Source: Urechis unicinctus (lineage: Eukaryota > Annelida > Polychaeta > Xenopneusta > Urechidae). From it: a DNA stretch of 64,000 bases. This document shows, one piece after another, positions 12,131-25,464 of the stretch (position 1 is the first letter of the stretch; each line of letters opens with the position of its first letter). The stretch is from contig CM067358.1 in assembly GCA_034190875.2 (NCBI GenBank), positions 53,731,267 to 53,795,266 of the forward strand. The letters run 5' to 3'. Both the position numbers and the translations under genes were made by a program. The notes beneath the pieces were generated by a model. It saw only the letters and a list, made by a program, of their open reading frames with translations, was not told where the DNA came from and did no database searches.

Positions 12131-13879
12131 ATTATTATAGTATCAAGTGTAAAGATGCACGATCTATGATTAATCTATCTGGAATATCAAATGAACTTAA
12201 ATACTTGCCACTAGATTTGGCAAGATACGATAGCTTTGATATAATCCATTGCCTTAAAACATTGCCCGTATCGATTCGTACCCATACACAGACATATTCT
12301 TTGGATACCATTGTCAACAATAAGTTGAGCATGCGGTTCAACACAGTTAAAGCTGGGATGTCATCGTTTTCGAATTACTTTTATGTTAAATGAATGCACA
12401 GTGATTGCAGATACATTTTTATTATCATCCACATTTATGCAGGACTCTTGTTAGATGAGCTGTATGTGACTAGTTCGACATTATCAAGATCCTTCGAATT
12501 AGCGAATTCCTGTCATTGTGAATGGAAGCAGACCTCACTAGCTATTGCAATAATAAAGATGGCGCTCTCCAGCATTTGATTCCTAGTTTCGAAGGAGAAA
12601 TGAATGTTTTTATTGTTTTGTGTGGACACATTCTGTGCTTACGAAATGGTAAAAAAGATTTGTACTGATGAAGTTAGACGGCACTATTATATCCATGCAT
12701 CAGAGCTCTACCGTCGACATTTAAATATCTCGTCCTGCGTGATTAAGTCTAGTTAGAATGGCCCAGTTGCTCATGAAAAGTCAAAAATGGATGAGCAAAG
12801 CACGAAAGAGCAAGACGATAACAGAGCTCCTCTGGATTGGCGCCAGAACGATGCATTAAAATGTTTTTGGTGCAGTTTCTGAAATTGTTTAAGACAGGAG
12901 CTGCATCATGCATGCCTTTGGCTTTAATCAAAATATTTCCGCTTTCGACAAAATGTGGTGCAGTCCAAATAAAGCCTCTTTGTGTTATATGGATTAGGTT
13001 TAATTGGTGTTGGTAGATTCATCATAGAACTAATCGAAACGAATGCTTACCAATAGCAAGAACAGTTGTTAATTACGAACGAGGCAACCATACACTGTAA
13101 TAATGCATTAAATGTTGAAAAAAATAATGTATATAAAAATCGTTATTATGTAGTCGTGGATCTATTGCTTTTGACGCAGGACAACCTCAACGCGCTAATT
13201 CATCAACATTAAAAATAGACCGTGAAAACGTCGATGTTAAATAGCATTAAATAAACCCATTGCCGTTAGTTTATTTCTGTCTCTACCTTAATTACAACAA
13301 GACGACAAACAGGCATTTATATAACTCGGCGAGTTTTAAAAGTCTGAATACAAAAATGCGTTGACATCAATGCTTAATACGCCTACCAGAAACGGTATAT
13401 AATTGTAACCTTATTTCTATTGATATAACGATGTATATTGATATTCAGTCGCAAAGAGGATACATTATATTCTGGTTCGTCATATTCGCGGAAATAAGCG
13501 GATATTAGTGGATATGTGTCAATTGCGCTTTCGAATATTTACTATAAGACACCACTAGAAACCAATAGCACATACGACATGACGGGGAGGCACAAAAAGA
13601 ACAGTTCAATTAAATGACCAAAAAATACCTACGGAGACTCATGTTGTGTACATAACTGCCTTGAACATAACATATAAGACTTATATCTCAGCATGATATC
13701 TCAGGTGAAGTAACGTCATGTATCAGGTGAAGTAGTATTAAACTTGCCGTATAAATACACACAAGCTCAACAACTAGATAGATCTTAGATCTGATCTTCA
13801 TCTTTCATTGTGACTTTGCCTCCTTCATAATGTGTTTGCAATTGCAATATTTATTGTAGTTGTGATCGAAAATATCAGA
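12131..13879. other. No supported gene
   Basis: AT-rich, with three open frames of 60-75 codons in mixed strands and no supporting signal. No tandem repeat seen. Confidence 0.5.
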
Positions 13880-14050
13880 GAGCTAGACTACACACAGTGA
13901 AATCAATAAGAGATAACATGAACAGCTGATACATAGGTAAAAGGTGTGTTTACACATATATGTAGAACGTATATCGGTAAATCTGCACCACCGTTAAATA
14001 GCAGTTAATTCAAACTATGTTTTGCTTTACTGTCAAGCATTTCCGCGAGA
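13880..14050 (+). repeat. Old diverged block leading into SD1 copy b, related to 38461-38640
   Basis: Both copies share a GAGACTAC/GAGACTGC start, ACACAGTGA, an ACATATA..T..AACGTATATC.GTAAA run and TTAA..GCAGTTA. In both places this is followed by block A, so the old unit boundary, if any, lies upstream of it. Confidence 0.65.
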
Positions 14051-15391
14051 TTATGTTGTCAGAAGCAATGATCATTGTACCGCTGAAGTGCCTGGCGAAT
14101 ACTGTTGTATCTTATCCTGGAACTAAGTGATCGAAGAGGAACAGCTGCAACACATGAATATTTATCAGCTGAAGCACAAAAATACTTTAGTATCATAAAT
14201 AAGCATTGCTGAGTCGTTATAAGATCCCATGAGGCTTAAGTGATCATATTGAGAGCAACGTAAATAAATCATGAAATGGTAAGCAATACTCACCATTAAT
14301 TAGTTATCAGGTATGTTTTCTAGATGTGTGATTGAATGCGACTTACCATTGAATGGAGGTCAACTATGACCTCTGAATGTGAGAGCAACAGTGCCTCAGG
14401 TATGTTAGCACATGTGAGAGTGAATGGGGCTTATCTTGCCAGTGATGAACGTGCGGTAGAATTCAGTATCTCTGCGCTTGCAGCCAGGGCTCATAGCGGT
14501 ATTCAGGTAGTGCCAGTGGTCGGCGGCATGGACTATACTCGCCGTGGCGCTGTCACAGCCGAGGATAAAGTGACTGTTCTCTTTCTGCAATGAAGACACA
14601 ATAACCGACGTTATATACGATTGTCATTGACGTTTACTATGTCAAATATGAGATCAGAATGTCTCCATTATTGTGTCGGTAATTGTTGTATCTTTTAAGT
14701 AAATAGTAGAATATACGCCGAGTATCCAAATAAATTCTAAGGATATTTCATTGCAAAGCATGACAATGTTTCATAGTTAAAGATGTTGTATTTTCCGTTG
14801 CGTTCATTTATGTACGTATAGTGACTGAGTTAAGTAGCTAGTTACTATATTTCCGTCATCACTCTGACATAAAACGCATGCATAACGAAGGTTTCAATTA
14901 TTATTCTGGCTCATACGAAAGCTGCTGCTTCAAGGTATGGCATGTGAACTGCATGGTAAATCCTCTGAATTAGGCAGTACCACGGCTATGCTTGCTGGTA
15001 GTATCTAATGGGAACGCAGTCTGCTCTTGACAGGTAAGCATGCACCAGTTGCACAACGCCACATATTGCTAATTGAATAAGTGACGGCCTGTATGCTGTC
15101 TGTATGTAATTATTGATCTAAGATAACGCGTGTTTTCTTATCCTTTACACCTTTCTCTGCTTTGCATCAGCAAGGGTGTGTATTTGGATATCAAACTGTC
15201 TTGTTCGGTTTACACAATGTTACTCTGCTGCAGCATGTCGGGGTGTTTTATGTACAAACATTATCTTCAAATAAAGCTATGTTGACTACAGCCCGACTAT
15301 TATTCGAAAGTTCCACGTGGGCAGCCTCTATTCATCAGATTCAGCTTGCTGGTTACACCAAGGAATGAAGACATCATAAGGGGAAGTTGTG
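14051..15391 (+). repeat. Segmental duplication SD1, copy b
   Basis: Second copy of 1-1308. The only sizeable difference is a 33-base insertion (or absence from copy a) at about 14945-14977, which accounts exactly for the length difference of 1341 against 1308. Copy b continues into the decayed exon at 15434-15520, whereas copy a continues into the microsatellite. Confidence 0.95.
14336..14593. other. Block A, copy 2
   Basis: Differs from copy 1 (286-543) by about three substitutions: two near the start of the 85-codon frame change the residue and one in the core is silent. The frame remains open. See copy 1 for why a protein is not favoured. Confidence 0.5.
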
Positions 15392-15433
15392 AAAGCTTTG
15401 TATTTTCATACGTCACATACTCGCTGCTGACCC

Positions 15434-15520
15434 TGTCAAATACCACACCAATCGATATCATCGACCTCCCTCTTTACAGCATTCCATTCCTTCCATGTTA
15501 CGCCCTAACTCTCAAATATC
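15434..15520 (-). pseudogene. Decayed copy of the 90-bp candidate exon
   Basis: On the minus strand this aligns with the middle exon of the candidate gene at 42473-42562, sharing the AG acceptor, ATATTTGAGAGTT, a GGAAGG.ATTGAATGC-like run, GTAAAGAGG and a GTCGATGATATCGA-like run. It is about three bases shorter, has in-frame stops and has lost the GT donor. It sits in unit 2 at the position expected from the order in unit 3, which supports an old shared origin of the exon sequence. The third exon is missing because SD1 sequence starts immediately beyond. Confidence 0.55.
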
Positions 15521-15541
15521 CTTAAACACAACCACAAAACG

Positions 15542-15775
15542 CATTAATAAAGCCAGGAAGTAGAAACAATGTGACCCCACCATTAATAAAGCCAGGATGT
15601 AGAAACAATGTGACCCCACCATTAATAAAGCCAGGATGTAGAAACAATGTGACCCCACCATTAATAAAGCCAGGATGTAGAAACAATGTGACCCCACCAT
15701 TAATAAAGCCAGGATGTAGAAACAATGTGACCCCACCATTAATAAAGCCAGGATGTAGAAACAATGTGACCCCAC
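15542..15775. repeat. 39-bp minisatellite, six copies
   Basis: Six contiguous units of 39 bases, nearly perfect (first unit has one or two changes). Thirteen codons per unit keep several frames open, which explains the 73-88 codon repeat frames on both strands. Each unit carries AATAAA on the plus strand. There are no spacers, so it is not a CRISPR array. Confidence 0.97.
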
Positions 15776-15889
15776 CAATACAAGTAGCTTAACCTTGATA
15801 AGCCCCTAGCGACTTTACCCTCAGTGATAGTATACCCATAACAACTACGCATATACCTTGACAATAGATAAATTATGTTCATACGTTTG

Positions 15890-16330
15890 TTTTTTACCCA
15901 ACAGTACACTCAGAACAAGATCGTATAAGACAAATAACTGTCCCTTGTTCGATACTATCATCTGGAGATACGCATACATTCCGTGATTTCTCGTTTCTCG
16001 TTCTCCTTAGAGTGGAGTGTTGGCGATGCTGCGATTCCCTTGTTGTTGTGTTTAATGTTTTGTCGGCACTCGTCTCTACTTGAAGGCGTCGTAAAGATTG
16101 TAACAGCAATAGCCTACCTCCACCATCAACTGGAGTAGTCTTACGATGAATGCCGTCATCAGCTGATGTGGAAAATTGCATCCCTGTGGAAAATGAGGCT
16201 GGCTTAGAAAACCATGAAATGAAATGAAGCATTGGATTCTTATGGAAGCCGCTTGCAACACAGAGGTGATATCACGACGGAGATCATTGTGTGGACTCAC
16301 TTGACACAAACCTGTTGCACTGACAGGGGT
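15890..16330. repeat. Old diverged block, related to about 42770-43440
   Basis: Shares an AAGATCGTAT run, ACTATCATCTG, CAACTGGAG, TGAAATGAA..AAGCA, GCTT.CAACAC and ATCACGACGGAGA-like strings with the third unit in the same orientation. A 112-codon minus-strand frame at 15894-16232 includes residues (DDS, GT, RS, SE) in the same register as exon 1 of the candidate gene, but the rest does not align as protein. I leave it as a diverged relic. Confidence 0.55.
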
Positions 16331-16919
16331 TGCACAACCCTATCGTAGAGACGCCATGAATTAATACATTTAACTGACTGCACATAGAACTATGCCATTA
16401 CATTACTGCGATTATTAATTCTTATGCATTGTGTGTGTCTGAGCGACACGGTTTTAGGCATTTTCATGTTATTCATTGACGTAAAAAAACAACTTCCACA
16501 ATTAGATCTTTGGTAACCCTTGACTTACTCTCGATATGACAAGCAAACTGTCAATCCTTAACAAGAATGCAGATAGTGGCAAGACTTGAGAAACACAGTC
16601 AATTAGCACTGGCCACTCTTGACTCCGATCTAGCAAGCTGCCATCAGACCAATTATCGTGTAGAGAGAGGTACGCTAGCAGGCGCTCATCGTTTGCTGAT
16701 TGATATCTATAAGCAAACAATGTATAACAATGATTGACAGCTGTCATATAACTTATAAAGCCGGGCGATAAATAAGTGTAATATGAACCTGTCCATTAAA
16801 TGTCAGCTATATACGTGAACGTGTATTTTAACTGCATATTATTTTTTACCATCAACAGTGGGCATAGGTTTGAAGCCAAAAGCATCATAGTTATTCTATA
16901 CTGTAACCCATCGCTTAAT
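16331..16919. other. No supported gene
   Basis: AT-rich sequence with one 81-codon minus-strand frame, within chance expectation. No repeat seen. Confidence 0.5.
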
Positions 16920-17160
16920 CTTATCACCTGATTATGCACATCCCTTAAGACGAAGCGCCTAAAGCATCAACGAATCCGACACCCAGCGGATTTACTCAGA
17001 CTGAGTAAATAAGAGCATTCATTGATAGCTGCTAACGCCCCACTACTGCTTAGCCCTTGTTATGCAAATCTTGCTATATTAACCGTAAACCATAAATGTC
17101 ACCCAATATGATGTGCGCGTGGACAGTGGTTGCTGCTTCGAATAGCGGTTAATACAAAGT
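16920..17160 (+). repeat. Old diverged octamer block, copy 2
   Basis: Related to 5850-6110 and 44385-44610. The exact octamer ATGCAAAT is at 17062-17069 within a GTTATGCAAATC string that all three copies keep. Confidence 0.65.
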
Positions 17161-17360
17161 ATTTCCACAACCTGGCAGTAATTCCCTGCTTCACGAACCA
17201 AATCGAGGGAGCGCGAGCAGTCAGCTTTCAGCGACGCGTCAAACATCTCTACCGGGCATTACCCTCTATACAACGTAATTGGCAGTCATATTAACGCTAC
17301 AGGCATCCCACGGCAAGTGATAGATAGTCCATCACAATCATAACTTCAAAGACATAATAT

Positions 17361-18713
17361 GGTGGCAATTCACCATGTTCTTTGATAAATAACCGAGCTC
17401 GATTTTATGCAGGTTGTAAATGTATAGATGTGACAATGTGTAAGATGTTTTTTTATATCATACAGTAAAGAGTATGCCAGGAGAAACACCGGAGTGCGCA
17501 ATGTTTATCAAAGTCTTCCCTGTACCACGAATAACTGTCTCAGTCGCAAACACGTGGTGGCTTTGTATTTACTTTATACAGATTGTTTACCAATCAGCTG
17601 CGTTGTTGGATCTCTGCAGTATACTAACCTGGGCTTAAGCATCCCGAAAAATGCCGTGAACTTTCTTCGTATTCGTGATCTGGGCTAACTTTGCCTTAAT
17701 GATGGTAACTACCTTTGTGGCACCTGGAATCGACTATTGCCTACGTGAGTTATGCAATCCAACCGTGTTTAGGGGATGGGCAGTTGTAATCACTTCCGTG
17801 AATGCCTTTTAAATGGGAGTTGTTTCATCGGTAGTATATTCTGATGATACAATTCTAATAACAACTTAAATGGTTAGGGAAGTGCGTTTGGTGGGGTATA
17901 TGCTCCTTCAAGCCAGTTGTGAACCATGCATTGTGACCATAATTACTGCACAATGTTCAAATCCACCAGGGCAACGGGGGCTTTGAAAATTTTAATTTCT
18001 GTAGTAGTCTAGTAGTCAAATTCTGGCTGGGCAGAGAATTGTTTGATGAGTATAATTTACATTCTTTAGCATCATTTTACGACCATCTGATCAATTGATG
18101 ACGATACACGTACTCTATGGTGCGCGTTGCACAATTTGTTTATGACTACCCTTAGAAGACTCCTTGAACAGCAATGTACGTAGACTTTTAGTATGCACAT
18201 AGCTTACAAATGACCCACAGCCGGAATATTAATGCACGTCATGCAGAATATAAGCATGGTGACATTCAGTGGAACAGCACGTCAGTGGACGATGCAAAGT
18301 TAGATCACCATAGCAAAGCAAATGTTACTTTCATGAGTTATTATGAGACAGACCAAGTACGAGACTGGCAGCTGTGCAGTCTGAAAGAGCACGAAAAGAA
18401 GGTCATGGAGCCCCATCAGCCTTATTGGAAGAAAACGTTCTATTGCTAGACAAAAGTATTATCAGACAAAGGCAATTCACTGAGAATAGTGCGAACGTAT
18501 GGTTTATATAGGAGATTGAAAAATGTTAGTTAGCTTAGTACGTAATTGCTATTCCACGGAAAGGCAGCCTTTGACGTACTTTAACGACTGGATTCTAATG
18601 TAACATTACCGTACTCCCGCGATGAAAGTAACCTGATAAAAAGATAGTGCTTACAACAATTATTCGGAAACGACATGATTTGTAGGAATATGCTGGAACA
18701 GAGTTGCTATTTG
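17361..18713 (+). repeat. Old diverged block related to 1884-2330 and, at its end, to 47890-48080
   Basis: The first 160 bases align with 1884-2050. The part from about 18500 shares GTAATTGCTATTCCA, AAAGGCAG, TTTGACG.ACTTTAA and a GTAACCTGATAAA-like run with 47900-48000, leading into block P in both places. Open frames here (64 and 79 codons) are not conserved. Confidence 0.6.
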
Positions 18714-21278
18714 CTGCTGAATGGTCCCTCCATTTTCAAAAAGCGTTCTCGTACGATGATGATAGCTTAAAGCAAGCGTCATAAGACAAAATACCACCAG
18801 TAAACAACCCACGTAGTCGCTAAACCCTGCTAACCTTAATTATTGACAAGGCAAAAACCCGTCCATCCCAACATGCTTCCGAATGAAGTCATATCAATGT
18901 AGTCACGGAGCACGGAAATAGTGACGTCATATAGTAATATCATCTATACTACAGGCGCATGCGCTGCTTCCTTAGACTTTAGTCTTTGTAATGCTGTAGT
19001 GTTGTAAGGGAGACCCACAATACTCAACCATTGGCATTCAGCAATTGGCAACGCTCACGTAAAATTCCGCGAGTCGTTTTGTCCGCACAAAACAGCCCTT
19101 GAAGTCATAGCCATATTTAACGAGGCTTGCTCTCTATAACCTACTGCTCCATTACTTCAGATAAACGGTCCACCACTTTAAAGCGCCAATGTCAAACAGT
19201 GAAGCATAAGTGAGAGCAAACGAACAGATTCCTCTCCTTCCGTCGCGGCGCAGTGTATGTAAGTACATTAAGTTCTCACTGTACATTATGCCTGTGCATA
19301 CTCCCACATCTAATAACATATTAATTACACAGAACGGCGTCAATAAATGTCGACAGGGACAGTTGAGTGATAGACGTCTTATGCAAATTGCTCGGCTCAG
19401 CATTATATAATCAATTTTCACTATCAAGAGTCTCATGTGACTGATGAAAAAACACCCCAAATTTAACATCAAGAACGCCTTGTAATCAAACATCTAGCTA
19501 CTTCACATCCCCAATTCATCCGCAAATGGAGATATTCGTGAAAGCAAAGTTAGTTAGGAAATAAATGAAGCTTTTATTGGTCGTAAGGGGGTCAGGCTTG
19601 TTGAACCAAAGGGAACGCACTGCAAGCCATGCGTTACCTTTAACGATTCAGAATGTAAGATGTTAATCAACTTGCACTGTAGTTAAGGATGGTACTAATA
19701 GCAATGGTATAACTGATCGCATATGTAGCAACGATCATGCGCCGTGATGCCACGTCATTTTGACTAAATATTCATAAAAAATACTGGTCCCAGTCTTAAT
19801 GCCTGTATGTATATTGGCAATTATTCATTTCTTTGTCGCGTTGTCATGTCAGGTCAATTGGCCAACTTGTCATACATTTTAAAGATATGCTTTGTACGCA
19901 TTACCAACATCAACTCATAATAAATGACTTAGGTGTTCCTTCGATCGACTTTCATATGCAGCACCATTTAACCACAACAGCCATCGCTCCTCCTTTTTCA
20001 AAATGATTGCACGTGTCGGACTGAAAAGAAAGCTGTATCAATCAGAAGCTTTATCTTGTACAAAGATCTATGCTAGAAATTCTATTCTATTATTCGGAGA
20101 TCATGTATTGCTTTTGCAGTTTCATCATTAATTGACGATGACAATAAATGAGGAAGTAGGATAAATACATGTGGCGAAAGATGATCTTTCGGTTCTGGTA
20201 TGCAGTAAAGTGTAAGAATTGTAAGCAGCACTACAAGACAATGATGAACAAAAATAATTCTCATAAATTCGTTCCAAAACATTAATGCATTATTCCTTCA
20301 ATAAATATGTTTCATCACCATTCCTTGCCGTATCCGCCGGATTCTGGATTTATATAATTAAAACTGCATCGATGCATTAGATAAAGTTGGTAGACATTAA
20401 ATCTGTGTCGAATCACTGCATGTTATGCTATGATTCTAGTAGTCGACGTTACTCGACGAGCTGAGATGGCTGGATAGAGAGAGAATCAATACGAAGGTGC
20501 TCCACGCCGAGCGGAGATGCTTCACGCCACAATACGTGGTCAACATATTTTGAGGTTCAACTAAATCGAGGTAAAACCAATCAGATTTTGGCCCCTCTCA
20601 CGTAAATATTGCATCTTAATAATGTGGTATGTAGTTAGGATCTTTGTTTTGCATTTATATAAGAATAGCAATATTCTGCAAACCTAGGCGAAAAACATCT
20701 ACAAAAGTGATGTGAACTGTCCTCGTAAGTTTTCCACTGGGAACACATTGGCACATCGTTGAGTACTACATCCGGCCCGTCACCAGTCGGAATCAATGAT
20801 GGGCGTACTATAACACGAAATTCACAATAGAGGGGGGTAGGGTGGGCCTTTGGAATACCCTTAGAATCCAATGATGCAACAAATCATATAACATCTGAAA
20901 TCTTTGGAAAGACGCCTTTGGCAGAGTGTCACGGTGGCTGTAAGCCAAGCAAAGTGACCATAACTATTACACAATTCCACTGGGCAAACTATATGTTTCT
21001 TAGGGACGGGCGTAATTGGGGGTGGGAGTTGGAGACGACTTAACCAGTGGAACATCGACAGCCTTCCTGTTGATGCAAATCAGGTGTAGTCACTGATTAA
21101 AGCAATTCACGCCAGTGCTGGACCTCGACGCACAGGTCAATGTTTTATGGGCTTTGTTATTTTTTTCGGTAACAGCTCTTTTTTTTTCTTTGATGTATTT
21201 TGATGATCGCAAGTCATTGAAAGACCCACTCAGCGATAGACTCGACCGCAAGTGTTAGGCGAGAATTAGCGAGAATGA

Positions 21279-23310
21279 CAGATGTACTTTTGCCTCCAAA
21301 CTCCAGTTGTTGTTGAAAACATTATTTGTTGCAAATATATTTACGACGAATTCACGTAGAGACAAGTATCTAAATCGCTCAGCAAGAGAACAAGAAAATT
21401 GCAGCAACTCTTTCACTACAATCTATGGATAATGAAAAACCATAAAGCAGCGTAAAGGGGATGAAGAGATAAATTGATCCTAATTGTTTTTGACCCCATC
21501 GCTTTCATACAATATTTCAGGGGTTCACTTCACTCGCGGGGGCATTTCTGCTTGTTGGCTTATGCATTCAGCATGAACCACTCGGTTTCTTTCCTCAAAT
21601 GAATATTTAACGCCTGCATACTTCTCTTCATAGCAGGACTTGGTATTAAAAGGTTTAAGAGCCACACGGACGAATGTGACGTGTGTCTGATGTACGAGGC
21701 TTAAGGGCCCATCGGATCCATAGAATAAAGCAGAGTAAGAGATTTATGCTATCATCAGATGATAGTACCCCACTGGGAACTATTCATTATCATACACGAT
21801 CTTTTTCTGAGTCACAGGGACGAGCTGTGAAGTGTAACTTATCAAAGGTAAGCCCATTTTATTGGCGCGGCTTTGATCCTACCTCCTGGTGTTTGGTCCT
21901 ACCTCCTGTGTCACTGTCTGGCTTAATCTGTAGATACATTTGTTGGTTGTGTTTTAGGATATTTGAGAGTTTGAGTGAGACGCGGAAGGGATTGAATGCA
22001 GTGAAGAGGGTGGTGGATGACATCGACGGGGACATAGCAGGTCGACAGTAAGTATATATTTTCAGAAATACTGAAATCCATAGCTATAATGATAAAGTGA
22101 GTTAATTCAAAATCAATTCGTAAGGACAGGATTTCAGAAATAAACAATTTGACTTGTTGTTGACAGAATTAAAAATTCAATATTTGATACTTTTGTTTAA
22201 TCGATATTATTTTGTAATTCACCATTCTAGCCTTGTCGGTTTTATAATATTCAATGTTGGCGAATTGGGGAAACAGGGCTGCAAAACGTTGAATTCTACA
22301 AGATATCAGTGTGTCGATGCTTCGAGAGAAATCAAGATTACTTTACAACTCACCCCAATTGCGCTTTTTTTGGCTAATCGTTTACCTCTGAAACTGTTAG
22401 TAGTGAGTAATGTGCTTCTCTGCGGAAACTCTGTTCAGGCCTTACTGAATGGCTAACTGATCGCTCCCACTTCCAGCCAAATGTCAAGGTATTTGCGACA
22501 AACATTCATGCCAGTGGATTTATGGCTTTTATAACCACGTTGTACATATGATAAAATGCTCTAACTTGTGAATGTGGTATTCTTTGTCTGTCTGAATCAT
22601 ATTACAATGGTGCACTACAATTATCGAATTGTAATCGCTGGCACTCACAGCAAAAATATATAATTTATTTTTCAAGTAACTGAAGCTGAAAAAAGGCTGC
22701 TATTGTGAATGGTGAAGCTGCCAGACTGTTATCTGAAATATATAAATACAAAACTTCCGACATTTCTGCCAATTCGAGAATATCATGTCACCAGGCAATT
22801 GCCGTTCCACCAATTCGGGTGGTAGTCTAGCAGCTGTTAACTGTTGCCACTTCCTCCGTGTTGTTTATCGATGCATTTAGTGAATTGCCGTCGGGACTTA
22901 GCAGGTTCTCGAGCTGCGGACTGCGCATAGCATATCTCGAAGTAGCGACGAGAGTTGGTCGGCCAGTGTGAAAAGGGCATCCGATTTACTAGTCAATGGT
23001 TGCCCAAGTGACGGAGGCTTTGAGAGGGGGTTTAAGCAAAAGGATAGTAGTCTAATACGTGCTTCCAACGCGCCATGACCACTCAATCTACCAAGCCTCT
23101 TACTGACTAGTAGAGTTTATTAACAGATTAAGAATCTCAAGGTTTTACAGTGAGGCACTCTTGATTTTAGAAAAGGCGGCTGCTGCATCTACTTGATCTT
23201 TTTATAGATAAGTCAGCAAATTTTAATTCAGACTCTGTATGCGGTGACTTAAAAGCTATTCAAATTATCACTATTTCAATCAAACTGACCGCTTTTTGAT
23301 GTTACGATGC
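21279..23310 (-). repeat. Inverted copy of the 41196-43332 segment (SD3), copy a
   Basis: The reverse complement of 41196-43332 begins and ends abruptly here. Homology stops at the CAGATG at 21279 and at the GATGC at 23306-23310. I see no terminal inverted repeats. GCGAGA occurs at 21269-21274 and 23309-23314, which could be a short target duplication or coincidence. A segment of about 86 bases present at 31523-31611 and near 41910-41998 is missing here (after about 22590). Confidence 0.88.
21746..22456 (+). pseudogene. Candidate gene, copy a: exons 2 and 3 intact, exon 1 junction broken
   Basis: Matches the minus-strand model at 42107-42837. Exon 2 is 21958-22047 (90 bases; acceptor TTTTAG, donor GTAAGT) and exon 3 is 22231-22456 (226 bases, acceptor TTCTAG, ending in TAA). 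They join in frame across a 183-base intron. The exon 1 equivalent, 21746-21847, is 65 bases shorter than in the 42-kb copy and carries one extra A before its GTAAGC donor. Joining it to exon 2 puts a stop three codons in. So this copy is broken, uses another upstream exon, or the model is wrong. Product unknown. Confidence 0.3.
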
Positions 23311-25323
23311 GAGAGGAAAACATATCATGAATTGCTCGCTATCAATTCGAATCAAATATTGGGTTATTAAAGTACGTCAAATGCTGATCTTTCATGGATA
23401 AACAATTACACGCAATGTTGACTCATTCTCAGTCCCTGCTCTCATATATAGCTAAAACTATTACTTCTGTGATCAAATCCTGGGTGCAATTTAGGTTCTG
23501 TCCCATTAACCCTTACGAGTGACCCCATGGGTGACCCTCATCAGTGACCTTTAAGAATACTTGTTGACAAATCCCCAAAGAAAATTGATGCTGCCACAAG
23601 CTGACATCGTGCAACGGAAATTATAATCATTTTTCGAGCAAGGATTTATTTTGATCGCCTTGTGTTTGTGTCTGATGGCGCGGAGGACGCAACTAATGTA
23701 TTGCACGGTGATTTTGATTGTGTATATTATACAATTGTCCCTTTCATTTCTTATAATCGACACGATCAAAAGGCTAAGAAGGTTTCGTTCATCTCCAACT
23801 TCCCACGTGTAATGTCCACATCCTTGAGAGAAATCTAGATCAATCATTGTCAATTATTAAATTCATTTGAACAAGGCGTAATTCTCGCTTATTTTCGCTT
23901 ATTTTAGGTGTATCAATGGGTCTTTTGTATATGGTTCGCATGAACTATTTATCACAGTTCCTCTGTTAGTCTGGTTATAGTTTATCAATTCTCTATCAAT
24001 ACATAGAGTGTGTTGAAATATTAGGTAACGTGACGTTGAAAGTGACATATACATACCTACTCATCCACGATCACCGCTACGTATGAACTTGATCAACATA
24101 TTATCAAAGTGGGATAAGGTATTTCATATCATGTATTTCCTGGGCGGCCTGGCTTTCAATTCAGTTTGTAATTCCATTCATCACATCAGACCACCGATTG
24201 TGGGTGTTGCATTATGCTTTATAACTTTATTCCAACACAAAACACAAGAGCAACACCAAGCCAGCAATGGGGTGTGTTAAAGACGGCTCTCTTAATACCC
24301 TGTTGAAGCGACCGGTGCAATAAAGGCGATGAACATATAACGGAACAGTGGGAACAATTATGAAAAATTGGTTCTATATATATCTTAATAAAGTCTGGCA
24401 AATGAGTATCGAACCGGATTATATTGTCCGTTAAATAAAAGCATATGAATTTACCAAACTGAAACAGCTGACAGTTGAGGAAGCTTTGTCGAGGAAATAT
24501 ATCTGCATCTAGCGTGTGAGTGTTGGGCCAATCGAAATAATCCTTGAGTGAATCACATCAACGAGCCAGTATTTTCCCCTTCTAGTCAATGAAGTGACAA
24601 CATGTAAACCATAAACATCATCTAATGTCTTGGGTGCTTGCGACGATCGTATATAGCTCGGGTAGTACATCACATGTGTTTCTCGACACCTAGAACACAT
24701 CGATTCTACAAGGGTGCTACATTATCCATCTAATGGTAATGGAAGTAACACAACGTGACAAAAGCGTCTGAAATATTGAGACGTGCGAGAAGTTTGTACC
24801 ACATTTACCATGTTGCATGCTATACTTGGATTGGTTTGGTTCCTTGTAAGAATATAAGGTGGATACCGTGCCCTTCAGTTGTAGCAGAGTCTGCTAGTGA
24901 GCGAACTTACCGACCTTGAATCATTTATTTGTTGCTTAACATTGAGTATTATACCGCAGACAAGGATATATTCTTCAAGCATGATATGTCAGCAGGTTTT
25001 TGTAAAGAAACGCTTAACGGCTGCAAGCTTGCCTTTACAACACGACATAGATATGCATCGCACTTACTAACTACCATTTGCGGCATTATCATGCGAAACG
25101 TTTGAGAAAAATTACGATTTGCTGAACGTAAATAGCTCCAGGGATGTTGCAAACAGTTATGTCATGGACCAAAGTTATATTATCAAGTAACAGATTAATC
25201 GACAATAGTTTATAACTTGTTTTGTATTGAATTTACCCTTTGTTTTTAATGAGCAGTAATGCACCAATGGATAACGCATAAATGTATATCTGAATCAAAG
25301 TAATCAGGGCAAATTGTATGCTC

Positions 25324-25464
<141 letters not shown>

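Noticed and set aside
15542..15775. CRISPR-like array
   Set aside because: Units are contiguous with no spacers, and the context is eukaryotic.
22898..23086. 62-codon minus-strand frame, also open on the plus strand in the 41-kb copy
   Set aside because: The old relative near 5040-5140 does not keep the frame. It is within chance length.
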